A stretch of DNA of 64,000 nucleotides from Bradyrhizobium sp. CCGUVB1N3. GTDB taxonomy: Bacteria; Pseudomonadota; Alphaproteobacteria; Rhizobiales; Xanthobacteraceae. Numbering within the stretch: position 1 is the first letter of the stretch; each line of letters starts with the position of its first letter. The position numbers and the translations under genes are program-made. The notes beneath the pieces are model-generated. The model had not been told where the DNA came from. It was given only the letters and a program-made list of their open reading frames with translations, and searched no databases. The stretch is from positions 124,001 through 188,000 of the forward strand of contig NZ_JANADR010000002.1 in NCBI RefSeq assembly GCF_024199925.1, read 5' to 3'. This document shows positions 8,668 to 16,495 of this stretch, piece after piece.

Positions 8668-10167
8668 GTGAACCGACGCCAGCTTGTTCGAGGGGCGGCG
8701 GTGCTGCCGACGTTGTTGCTCGCTTCGCGAGCCGGTTTCGCTGCCGATGGCGCGTTCGAGCCGTCGGCGGTCAGGAATCTGGCCCGTATGTTGGCGGGCA
8801 AGCCGTATGACGCGCCGGACGAGAAGCTGCCGGGCGGCTTGAAGGACCTCGACTACGATCAGTACCGTTCGATCCGCTTCCTGCCCGATCGCGCGCTCTG
8901 GCGCGGCAAGAATCTTCCGTTCGAAGCGCAGTTCTTCCATCGCGGCTTCTTCTACAAGAACCGGGTGAATATCTTCGAGGTCGCGGACGGCAAGGCCACC
9001 GAGATCAAATACCGCAAGGAGGACTTTTCCTTCGGCGAGAAGGTCCCGGCGTTCGAGGAAAGCGACCTCGGCTTCGCCGGCTTTCGGATACACGCGCCCA
9101 TTAACCGGGCCGACTATTATGATGAGGTCTGCGTGTTCCTGGGCGCGAGCTACTTCCGCGCCGTCGCCAAGGGGCAGACCTACGGGCTTTCGGCCCGCGG
9201 ACTTTCGATCGATACCGGCGAACCCCAGGGCGAGGAATTTCCGCTGTTCAAGGCCTTTTGGCTCGAGCGGCCGGCGCCCGGCGCGACCTCGCTGGTGATC
9301 CACGCTCTGCTCGACAGCAAGAGCTGCGCGGCGAGCTATCGATTCACCGTGCGGCCGGGGGACACGACGGTGTTCGACGTCGAGATGTCGGTCTACCCGC
9401 GCGTCGAAATGAAGCGGGCCGGGCTCGCGCCGATGACCAGCATGTTCTTCTACGGTCCGAACGACCGCAACGACATCGACGACTTCCGCCCCTCCGTGCA
9501 CGATTCCGACGGGCTGGCGATCTTCAACGGCAAGGGCGAGAGCCTCTGGCGGCCGCTCAGCAATCCCCGCGACCTCCAGATCAGCACCTTTCAGGATCTC
9601 AACCCGCGCGGCTTCGGCCTGATGCAGCGAGAGAGAAACTTCTTCGCCTATCAGGACATCGAATCCAGCTTCGAGAAGCGTCCCAGCCTCTGGATGGAGC
9701 CGATCGGGGACTGGGGCGAGGGCGGAGTCATGCTGTTCGAGATCCCGACCAAGGAGGAGGTCCACGACAACATCGCCGCGTTCTGGCGACCGAAAAACCC
9801 GCTGCAGGCCAAGGGTGAACACAACTACACATATCGGCTGCATTGGGGGCCGGATAGCCCGAAGCCGCACTCGCTTGCACGCTTCACGCGCACGGGCGTC
9901 GGCGCGAGGGGCGAAGACGCCCGCCTGTTCGTCCTTGATCTGGTCGGCGACAACCTGAAAGGCATCGATCCCGCTGGCGTCAAAGGCGTGGTGACGGCGG
10001 AGAAGTCGGACGTGAAGAACATCGTCACGCAGCCCAACCCCCACACCGGGGGCTGGCGGCTGAGCTTCCAGTGCCAAGTCAAGGGCGAGCCGATTGAGCT
10101 GCGCGCGTTTCTGACCGAAGGCGACAAGCCGTTGTCGGAAGTCTGGGTCTATCGATGGACACCTTGA
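8668..10167 (+). CDS. opgG: Periplasmic glucan biosynthesis protein OpgG/OpgD
   Basis: 499-residue MdoG-family protein that acts on the glucan backbone made by OpgH to form osmoregulated periplasmic glucans. Residues 1-26 are a twin-arginine-type signal (NRRQLVRGAAVLPTLLLASR, then GFA), which is more like OpgD than OpgG. Family landmarks include YDQYRSIRF, SYFRAVAKGQTYGLSARGLSIDT and FQDLNPRGFGLMQRER. It overlaps opgH by 13 bases, so the two are one operon. Length fits the family (about 500-550). Such glucans help adaptation to low osmolarity and host interaction in rhizobia. Confidence 0.92.
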   Translation: MNRRQLVRGAAVLPTLLLASRAGFAADGAFEPSAVRNLARMLAGKPYDAPDEKLPGGLKDLDYDQYRSIRFLPDRALWRGKNLPFEAQFFHRGFFYKNRVNIFEVADGKATEIKYRKEDFSFGEKVPAFEESDLGFAGFRIHAPINRADYYDEVCVFLGASYFRAVAKGQTYGLSARGLSIDTGEPQGEEFPLFKAFWLERPAPGATSLVIHALLDSKSCAASYRFTVRPGDTTVFDVEMSVYPRVEMKRAGLAPMTSMFFYGPNDRNDIDDFRPSVHDSDGLAIFNGKGESLWRPLSNPRDLQISTFQDLNPRGFGLMQRERNFFAYQDIESSFEKRPSLWMEPIGDWGEGGVMLFEIPTKEEVHDNIAAFWRPKNPLQAKGEHNYTYRLHWGPDSPKPHSLARFTRTGVGARGEDARLFVLDLVGDNLKGIDPAGVKGVVTAEKSDVKNIVTQPNPHTGGWRLSFQCQVKGEPIELRAFLTEGDKPLSEVWVYRWTP

Positions 10168-12281
10168 AACCGGCACCGCGATCGATCGTCGGCGATATCG
10201 GAAGCCAACGCCTGCTGCCGCGCGAGTCCCCGCTTGCCATGGCTCCGGGCGACCTCGGAAGAGATCGGATAGCCGACCGTGTTCCCGCCCCGACAACCAG
10301 CACGATGGCTTGGCGGCGCGGCCTCATTCTCCTCTCGACGGCAGCGCTCACCGGGGCGGGCGGGTATGAGATGTATCGCGTTCTGCAGGTCGGCGGCGTC
10401 ACTGTGCTGGAAGCATTGGTGCTGGCGCTTTTCCTCGTCCTGCTCGCCTGGGTCGCCTTTTCTTTCGCCTCTGCGGTGGTGGGCTTCTTCGTGCTGCTGG
10501 CCCATCGTCCCGACGAGGATGCTTTCGCGCCTGGCGTGGAGCTGCCCGCGATCGCAAGCCGGACGGCCATGCTGCTTCCCACCTACAACGAAGACCCGCA
10601 CCGATTGACGGCCCGGCTTCGGGCGATCATCGAATCCGTGGAGGCGACCTTGCACGGAGAGCTGTTCGACTGGTTTGTTCTGAGCGACAGCACCGATCCG
10701 GACATCTGGGTCGCCGAGGAAAAGGCGCTGCTCGCGTTGCGTCAGGCCCTCGGAACGCCGCGGCTGTACTATCGCCACCGGGCCGACAACACGGCGCGCA
10801 AGGCCGGCAACATCTCGGAGTGGATCACCCGGTTCGGCGCCGTCTACGACTTCATGATCGTGCTCGATGCCGACAGCCTCATGAGCGGGAAGACCATCGT
10901 GCGATTGGTCCATGCCATCGAGACCAATCCGACCGCGGGGCTGGTCCAGACGCTTCCCATGATCGTCAACGCGCGAAGCCTGTTCAGCCGAGTCCAGCAA
11001 TTCGCCGGCCGACTATACGGTCCGCTGATCGCTGCGGGGGTCGCCTGGTGGCACGGCTCCGAAGGCAATTACTGGGGACACAACGCCATCATCCGCGTGA
11101 GAGCGTTCGCCGAAGCGGCCGCCCTGCCGCAGCTGCGGGGGCGGAAGCCGTTCGGTGGGCACATCCTGAGCCACGATTTCGTCGAAGCCGCACTGATGCG
11201 GCGGGCGGGGTGGGGAATCTACATGCTGCCGAGACTCGGCGGAAGCTATGAAGAGGTGCCGCCTTCGCTGCTCGATTTCGCCGCGCGCGACCGGCGCTGG
11301 TGCCAGGGCAATCTTCAGCATCTGGCCGTGGTCCCCGCGCGAGGCCTCCACTGGGTGTCGCGCCTGCATTTCATGGTGGGCATCGGGGCCTACCTCACGG
11401 CGCCGCTGTGGCTGCTGTTCCTGCTGCTCGGAATGCTGATCTCCCTCCAGGCCCGCTTCGTGCGTCCGGAGTATTTCCCAAAGGGCTTCTCGTTGTTTCC
11501 GACCTGGCCGGCTCAGGATCCCGTGCTCGCCATCTGGGTGTTCGTCGCCACTATGGGTCTGTTGCTGTTGCCGAAGCTGCTCAGCCTGGTTCTCGTCTGG
11601 ACGCGGCGATCGGCGCGCGGCCAGTTCGGCGGCGCGTTGCGTACCTCGGCCGGAGTTTTGGCCGAGATTGTCGTGTCGGCGCTGATGGCGCCGGTGATGA
11701 TGATCTTCCAGTCGATCGCGGTCGTGGAGATCTTGGCCGGCCGCGATGCGGGCTGGCAGACGCAAAGACGCGACGACGGCACGGTGAAGCGCCGCGAGCT
11801 CTATCGGAAATACGGCGTTCCGACCTTGTGCGGCGTTGTGATGGCCGCAAGCGCGTACGCCGTTTCGCTGCCCCTTCTGCTTTGGATGTCGCCGGTCATT
11901 GTGGGGCTGCTGTTCGCCGTTCCCATCGGCGCGCTGACGGCCAGCCCTGCGTCCGGCAAATTGTTCGCCACGCCGGAAGATCGAGACCTGCCTCCGGTCC
12001 TGCGTCGCGCGAACGAATTGAGCGCGTCGGCGGCTGGTGGTATCAAACCAGCCTTGACGGAGCTGCGCGAAGACGCTGCGCTCCTGGCATTCCACGTCGC
12101 GCAGCTGCCGCCTCCCAGCGTAGCGCGCCCCGACACGATCGACCCGAATCTGGCAGTCGGCCGTGCCAAGATCGATGCGAGTGATGACTTCGAGCAGGCA
12201 GCTGCGCATCTGTCTACGCGGGAGATCTTTTCGATCCTGAACGACGGCGCTGTGCTGTCTGCGATGCTACGAAAACGATAA
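10155..12281 (+). CDS. opgH: Glucan glucosyltransferase OpgH (GT2)
   Basis: 708-residue inner-membrane glucosyltransferase that polymerises the beta-1,2 glucan backbone of periplasmic glucans from UDP-glucose. Two membrane helices lie at about 55-75 and 85-115. The GT2 domain shows LPTYNEDP (141-148), the metal-binding DAD (238-240), SHDF with the catalytic Asp (about 341) and RRWCQGN (380-386). Several more helices follow (about 395-620), then a hydrophilic tail. ATG 10155 overlaps the end of opgG, giving translational coupling. Complete by length. Confidence 0.93.
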   Translation: MDTLKPAPRSIVGDIGSQRLLPRESPLAMAPGDLGRDRIADRVPAPTTSTMAWRRGLILLSTAALTGAGGYEMYRVLQVGGVTVLEALVLALFLVLLAWVAFSFASAVVGFFVLLAHRPDEDAFAPGVELPAIASRTAMLLPTYNEDPHRLTARLRAIIESVEATLHGELFDWFVLSDSTDPDIWVAEEKALLALRQALGTPRLYYRHRADNTARKAGNISEWITRFGAVYDFMIVLDADSLMSGKTIVRLVHAIETNPTAGLVQTLPMIVNARSLFSRVQQFAGRLYGPLIAAGVAWWHGSEGNYWGHNAIIRVRAFAEAAALPQLRGRKPFGGHILSHDFVEAALMRRAGWGIYMLPRLGGSYEEVPPSLLDFAARDRRWCQGNLQHLAVVPARGLHWVSRLHFMVGIGAYLTAPLWLLFLLLGMLISLQARFVRPEYFPKGFSLFPTWPAQDPVLAIWVFVATMGLLLLPKLLSLVLVWTRRSARGQFGGALRTSAGVLAEIVVSALMAPVMMIFQSIAVVEILAGRDAGWQTQRRDDGTVKRRELYRKYGVPTLCGVVMAASAYAVSLPLLLWMSPVIVGLLFAVPIGALTASPASGKLFATPEDRDLPPVLRRANELSASAAGGIKPALTELREDAALLAFHVAQLPPPSVARPDTIDPNLAVGRAKIDASDDFEQAAAHLSTREIFSILNDGAVLSAMLRKR

Positions 12282-12297
12282 AGACGCACCGAGGACC

Positions 12298-12376
12298 TGG
12301 AGACCCGACCTGGGCTCGAACCAGGATACAAAGTAGTCCCCTACTTTTGCGTTGAATTCCGTTTCGCCACCGGGTC
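12298..12376 (-). tRNA. tRNA-like sequence with aberrant anticodon arm
   Basis: Reading the minus strand from 12376, GACCCGG pairs with TCGGGTC over seven base pairs (one G-U), followed by T and an encoded CCA. The T-arm is perfect (CCTGG-TTCGAGC-CCAGG). A D-arm with three pairs (GCG/CGC) and a GG in the loop is present. The anticodon position holds a perfect 6-bp stem (AAAGTA/TACTTT) closed by GGGGAC, a 6-nt loop without the usual U33, so no anticodon can be assigned. Total 79 nt. It may be a decayed tRNA gene or an attachment-site copy. It lies 16 bp past opgH. Confidence 0.4.
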
Positions 12377-12407
12377 GGTCGGACCGTTGGAGGCCGGCGC
12401 CGGAACA

Positions 12408-13472
12408 TCAATACCCATTTGGTGATGCCACCTTGGGGGCGAACTGGCATCGGTTATCGCCGAGAGGCGAGGGCCGCTCCCGCCGTCCGCGTCTGATCGG
12501 CCGGGCCGTTCTGCAGCGTCGCTCGTCTTTCGGCGACCGCATGGTCGAACAATTCGAGGCCAGAGCGAACGCGACCATGTCCTCCTGTTCGATAGTCCCA
12601 TCGTCATAGCACTTGAGGGTTTCGCCGATAATCGCGTCGACTTCCCGTTGCGATGTAAGCAGGTCCTGTTCGGACCCAGCGTTCCGTACGTCCGAGACCG
12701 CCGCGAGGATGCGGTTGCGATGGCTGGTGTTGTCGTCCCGCTCGTCCCGGTTCAGGTAGCGACGCAGCCAAGCGGCGGCCGAACCGACGCCGGAAAGAAG
12801 AAGCAGGGCGAACCAGAAGTAATCGCTGTACTTGTCCAGAAACGTCCGCTCGGTCCCGTTGATGACCGCCGCGGCGCCCCGGTGCACGGACGGCTCCGCC
12901 TCCTTCTCCGTGTCCGGCTTGGTGATGTGCGCGGCGCCGGCGACGCGTTGCGTGATGGTGTCGCGGACGGCGAAAAGCTGCCGATAGAAGGCTGCCGCTT
13001 TGGCTTCCGATAGCTCTTTTCTGCCCAGAATGAGATGGGTGACGCTGATGGTGTCGACCTTGTCCTCGGGCCAAGCCGGCTTGGCGTTGAAGACGCTACC
13101 GGGAATCTCCTCGGCTTCGTAGCGGGGGTGCCGCAGGGCGATGGCCTCGAGGGGACCGACGGCGAGATACGCGTCCAGCGTGGTGTCGTGCGCGAGCTTT
13201 TCGAGTTCCTCCGTCCCGAATTGAGCCGTGGCGACCTTGTCGGGCTGGACGCCCGAGCCCTCCAGGATTGACCGCAGGAGCGCGACGTTGGCGCCGGTTC
13301 GTCCGATGATGCCGACCTTGTGCCCCGCGAGATCGGCGATCTCACCGATCTTGCCGCCTGTCTTTTTCTTGGTGTCCTGGCCTGATCTCCCGAAGGGGCC
13401 ATCACTACGGATGGTACATCGGCCGCGGCCACCGGCGGCACCACCATTGAGCGTCGCTGACGACAGCCGCCA
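12408..13472 (-). pseudogene. TAXI-family TRAP transporter receptor, N-terminally truncated
   Basis: A frame open from 13472 (after TAG 13475-13473) to the stop at 12408 encodes about 354 residues, but has no ATG, GTG or TTG until 12887. It reads as the latter part of a TAXI solute receptor: KIGEIADLAGHKVGIIGRTG, ANVALLRSILEGSGVQ, AYLAVGPLEAIALRH, and at the end a membrane segment FWFALLLLSGVGSAAAWL typical of the membrane-anchored subtype. The signal peptide and first lobe are missing, so the gene is probably dead. No TRAP permease gene lies nearby. Confidence 0.7.
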
Positions 13473-13488
13473 CTAGGCGGCGGCTGTC
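13462..13488 (-). terminator. Hairpin downstream of the ABC binding-protein gene
   Basis: Perfect 10-bp stem GACAGCCGCC (13462-13471) / GGCGGCTGTC (13479-13488) with a 7-nt loop, about 115 bp past the minus-strand stop at 13603. There is no T-run, so an intrinsic terminator is only one possibility. Confidence 0.4.
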
Positions 13489-13602
13489 CAATGTCTATGG
13501 CGCAACTGGCGAAGGCTGGCGAATTTGGCGGCTAAGCCAGTTTCGCACGATGTCCCTGCGCTCGAAACTGGTCGATCTGACTTGCCGCGTCCTCGCAGGC
13601 TC

Positions 13603-14577
13603 TCATTCGATCAGCTCGTCGGTGGACGCGAGAATGGAATCTGGAACGGCCAGTCCGAGCCTTTTTGCGGTCCGCATGTTGACCACGGTCGCGAATTTGG
13701 TCGGCCGCTCGATGGGCAGCTGCGATGTCGGCACCCCCTTGAGTACCCGGTCGACGTAGTAGGCCAATCTACGATAGCTTTCGGACAGCTTGGGTCCATA
13801 CGTGCAGACGGCACCGCTCTTCGCGAACACTTGCCAGCCCGAAATGACCGGCGCCCGCCGCTCCATTCCGAAATCGATGATCCGTTGGCGGTACTGAATG
13901 GCGAAGCCGTCGGAGAAGAGCGATATGGCTTGCAGAGGGTTTGTGTCCATGGTCGCCAACGCGCCCGCGAGCTGGCTCTCCGTTCCGGTCCCATAAAATT
14001 CGAGCGCCAGACCGAGTTTCTTCGCGGCCTCTTCGGAATAGGCACGCTCGATTTGCGATCCCGGATGTTCGGGATTGGCGATGATCGCGACGCGTTTCAG
14101 TCCGGGCACGATGTCCCGCAACATCTCGAGGCGTTTAGAATTCAGCTCGGCCGCCATGAAGGTCAGGCCGGTCATGCCGCCCCGCGGATGCGAAAGACTG
14201 TCGGCGAAGCCGGCGACCACCGGGTCTCCGCTGAACGCGTAAACGGATGGCGTGGAGAGTTTCAACCCGAACACGATCGGAACGGCCGCCCCTTGGACCA
14301 CCAGAAGATCGACCGGAAGACGGGTGAGTTCCACAGCCAAAGGTCCGACCCGTGACCGGTCGTCGTCGCCATACCGATATTCGATCTTCAGGTTGTCCCC
14401 CTCGCGATAGCCGAGTTCGGCGAGCCCTTCCCGGAAGGCTGCCAGGAAGGGGACCAGGCTGGCCTCCCGCTGCGTCGTGAGCCAGCCTATCCGGAAGGGC
14501 TTGGGTGCGGCACGCGCCTGCCTTCGGGCCATGACCGCGGCGGCTGCGACGGACGCTATGAAGGTGCGACGCTCCAC
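13603..14577 (-). CDS. ABC transporter substrate-binding protein (PF04392 type)
   Basis: About 324 residues from GTG 14577 (VERRTFIASVAAAAVMARR), preceded by GGAGAG; the longer frame to 14754 is less likely because it lacks a leader. A Tat-like signal ends near residue 25 (ARA). The mature protein follows the ABC_sub_bind pattern: FRIGWLTTQREA, FREGLAELGYREGDNLKIEYRYG, LVVQGAAVPIVFGLK, GGMTGLTFMAAELNSKRLEML, RLGLAVPDSIL. These lipoprotein-like receptors are abundant in Bradyrhizobium with unknown ligands. No permease or ATPase gene is adjacent, so it is an orphan receptor. Confidence 0.85.
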   Translation of the reverse strand: MERRTFIASVAAAAVMARRQARAAPKPFRIGWLTTQREASLVPFLAAFREGLAELGYREGDNLKIEYRYGDDDRSRVGPLAVELTRLPVDLLVVQGAAVPIVFGLKLSTPSVYAFSGDPVVAGFADSLSHPRGGMTGLTFMAAELNSKRLEMLRDIVPGLKRVAIIANPEHPGSQIERAYSEEAAKKLGLALEFYGTGTESQLAGALATMDTNPLQAISLFSDGFAIQYRQRIIDFGMERRAPVISGWQVFAKSGAVCTYGPKLSESYRRLAYYVDRVLKGVPTSQLPIERPTKFATVVNMRTAKRLGLAVPDSILASTDELIE

Positions 14578-14774
14578 TGTTCTCTCCACCCTAGCTGCAC
14601 CAGGGTCCAGCATCCGTCCGTTTCGGCTGGCGCTCAAGGGGGCAGGCACCGGCGATATGGTTGGGCGCGGCTCCAAGTCACCGGGAAAAGTCGGCAATTT
14701 GTCCGACCCGACTGCGGAACCTTGCCACCATCCGCGGGTTCTTGCAGGCCGCATGCTGCGGACAGGAGATTTCG

Positions 14775-15116
14775 ATGAAGAAGCTGATGCTGACGTGCGC
14801 GACCGCCGCGCTGATCTCGACGGGCGCCATGGCGCAGTCCACTGTCGTCACGACCACCACAGGCACCGGTCACGCCGCCACCGTGCAGATCGAGCCGGAA
14901 TGCCGCACGAAGATCCGAACCTATGTGACGGAGCACAAGATGCGTCCGGTGCGGGAGACAATCGTCGTGGGTCAGCCCGTGCCGCGGGAAGTCGAGCTCG
15001 AGTCAGTGCCCGCCGACTGGGGTCCCTCGCTCACGAAGTACCGCTACGTCTACTCGGGCGAGCGCGTGATGCTGGTCGATCCGTCGACCCGCACGGTCGT
15101 CCAGGAGATCGACTAA
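14775..15116 (+). CDS. DUF1236-type secreted protein
   Basis: 113 residues from ATG 14775, with AGGAGA seven bases upstream. Signal peptide to about residue 20 (MKKLMLTCATAALISTGAMA). After a Thr-rich stretch the mature domain has YVTEHKMRPVRETIVVGQPV and YRYVYSGERVMLVDPSTRTV, the DUF1236 pattern found in many Bradyrhizobiaceae. Function unknown; periplasmic location is predicted. The bases between its divergent start and that of the ABC binding protein (14577) form a shared promoter region. Confidence 0.82.
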   Translation: MKKLMLTCATAALISTGAMAQSTVVTTTTGTGHAATVQIEPECRTKIRTYVTEHKMRPVRETIVVGQPVPREVELESVPADWGPSLTKYRYVYSGERVMLVDPSTRTVVQEID

Positions 15117-15206
15117 GCGTCCCGGCGGGTCGCTGAACGCAGCTGCCCGCCACCCCAATCCGGCCCCCCGCCGATCCCCTGATTTCTCATTTGCGAGCGG
15201 CCGTCG

Positions 15207-15623
15207 ATGCCGATCATCCGTTATTTCGTCTTCGTCGGCGGGCTGCTGCTGGCGCTGCTCTTCGCTGCGGATCGGTACCTGCCCGCTCCCGTCGGAGCCG
15301 CCGCCGTGGCCGATCCCGACAGAACCATCATCCGGATAAAATCGGCGAGGAGCCTTCCGGAAAAGATCGTCTTCGACACCAGCCCGCGGGCCGAGGTGGC
15401 GATCATCGCCCAGGCCGATCCGATTCCGGAAGAGCCGCCGCGGGAAGTGCGAGAAGCCGTGGCCGCCGTTCCTGCAGCACCTTCCGGCGAGACCAGGAAG
15501 GAAGCGCCGGCCCGCGCTGCAGCGGTCCGGACGCATCCGAAGCCTTCGGCAAAGCTGCAGAAACGGACACCCGACCGGCGTCTCGCCTTCGAGCGGATCG
15601 ATCCATTTGCCGGCGGATGGTAG
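15207..15623 (+). CDS. Membrane-anchored Pro/Ala-rich small protein
   Basis: 138 residues from ATG 15207. One N-terminal helix (YFVFVGGLLLALLFAADRYL) anchors a periplasmic tail with a short ordered part (RTIIRIKSARSLPEKIVFDT) and a long low-complexity segment rich in Ala, Pro, Glu and Arg. Small proteins of this form are common in Bradyrhizobium; I know no function. It follows the DUF1236 gene by 90 bp in the same direction and ends before a hairpin. Confidence 0.65.
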   Translation: MPIIRYFVFVGGLLLALLFAADRYLPAPVGAAAVADPDRTIIRIKSARSLPEKIVFDTSPRAEVAIIAQADPIPEEPPREVREAVAAVPAAPSGETRKEAPARAAAVRTHPKPSAKLQKRTPDRRLAFERIDPFAGGW

Positions 15624-15651
15624 TGAATGTTGGAACGTGGCGGCAAAGGAA

Positions 15652-15676
15652 AAGGCCGCGCCTTTTAGCCGGCCTT
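15652..15676 (+). terminator. Possible terminator hairpin
   Basis: AAGGCCG (15652-15658) pairs with CGGCCTT (15670-15676), 29 bp after the stop of the membrane-anchored protein. The loop is 11 nt and no long T-run follows, so this is a weak candidate. Confidence 0.4.
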
Positions 15677-15835
15677 CATTGACTTCGGGTGGGCTGCTCT
15701 CGCCAGTGCGTGTTGGGGTCAGTTAGTGTTGCGTCGCGGAAGCGTTCGATGGGGTTGCCTGCGCCAGTGTTAACTTTGTTGAATTCGCCGCAAAGCATTT
15801 CCGCAGTACGCTAATTCTTCTTGCGTTGGGGGCCC

Positions 15836-16036
15836 ATGTTCGATCCGACCACGACCGTGCTCTTTCGCGCCGTTTTCGACGAGGTCTGCGAGGACGTCTC
15901 GCGCTATGAGACCGTTGCACACACTCATGTTGCCTCAAGGATACTGGAAGCGGGTACGAACCGCGACACTTCGCCCGAGAGGCTGAAGCAGGTGGGACGC
16001 GAGGCCCTCCACGACGCTGCGACGATGTGGCGATAG
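15836..16036 (+). CDS. Small conserved hypothetical protein
   Basis: 66 residues from ATG 15836 (MFDPTTTVLFRAVFDEVCED). Helical and soluble, with no signal or cofactor motif. It looks like a family of short Bradyrhizobium proteins of unknown role. The next gene starts 15 bp later (GTG 16052) in the same direction, so the two probably form a pair, the second of which is truncated. Confidence 0.6.
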   Translation: MFDPTTTVLFRAVFDEVCEDVSRYETVAHTHVASRILEAGTNRDTSPERLKQVGREALHDAATMWR

Positions 16037-16051
16037 GCGCAGGAGGGCGGG

Positions 16052-16289
16052 GTGAACTTCCAGGTCACTGTGCTCAAGATCCTGGTGAGCTATCCCGACG
16101 GATTCGCGGTCATGTCGGACCTCAAGCGCGATATGGCGATTCTGGCGACGAGCGGGCGCGACTGGGCCGAGCGGACCAAGCGCCTCGCCGCCCGCGTGCC
16201 GGAGCTCGACATCTTCTCGCAAGGATTGGTCGAGCGTCTGAACGGCGGATGGCGCATCACGGAGAAGGGTCGCGCCATGCTCGAATTGA
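16052..16289 (+). pseudogene. Conserved hypothetical, 3' end lost to IS256 scrap
   Basis: From GTG 16052 about 79 residues read as a helical protein (VTVLKILVSYPDGFAVMSDL, then DIFSQGLVERLNGGWRITEK), resembling a small winged-helix-like hypothetical protein. At about 16290 the frame enters antisense IS256 transposase sequence and continues as meaningless protein to 16945. Only a few native C-terminal residues seem to be missing, so activity cannot be excluded. Confidence 0.5.
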
Positions 16290-16418
16290 TCGATCGCGGC
16301 TTCGGCTTTCACCCGGCTCGGTGCCAGATAGACGTTCCGCAGATCGTTCTTCATCGCGCCCTGCACGGATTTGGCGACCTTGTCGAGCACGTTGCTGACT
16401 TTGTGGCACCAGCACCGC
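16290..16418 (-). pseudogene. IS256 transposase fragment
   Basis: About 129 bp nearly identical to 820-945 of the first IS256 element, encoding on the minus strand NVLDKVAKSVQGAMKNDLRN and flanking residues. No inverted repeats are present, so this is a recombination scrap rather than an insertion. Confidence 0.75.
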
Positions 16419-16495
16419 CGGTGTCTGCGCGCTCATCGCCGTCGCATGCGCTGGGGCTGCAGTACCGAGCTCGCGCGGGCTTCGGCTTTTCTTTC

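Noticed and set aside
8587..10296. 569-codon open frame on the minus strand
   Set aside because: It lies wholly antisense to opgG, whose family motifs and length are unmistakable; the reverse frame is open only because of GC-rich codon use.
11013..12209. 398-codon minus frame over opgH
   Set aside because: Antisense shadow, rich in Arg, Gln and His, with no family pattern.
12298..12376. tmRNA acceptor piece instead of a tRNA-like sequence
   Set aside because: The acceptor does not carry the GGGG start or the G-U position of tmRNA, and no tag-coding piece was found nearby.
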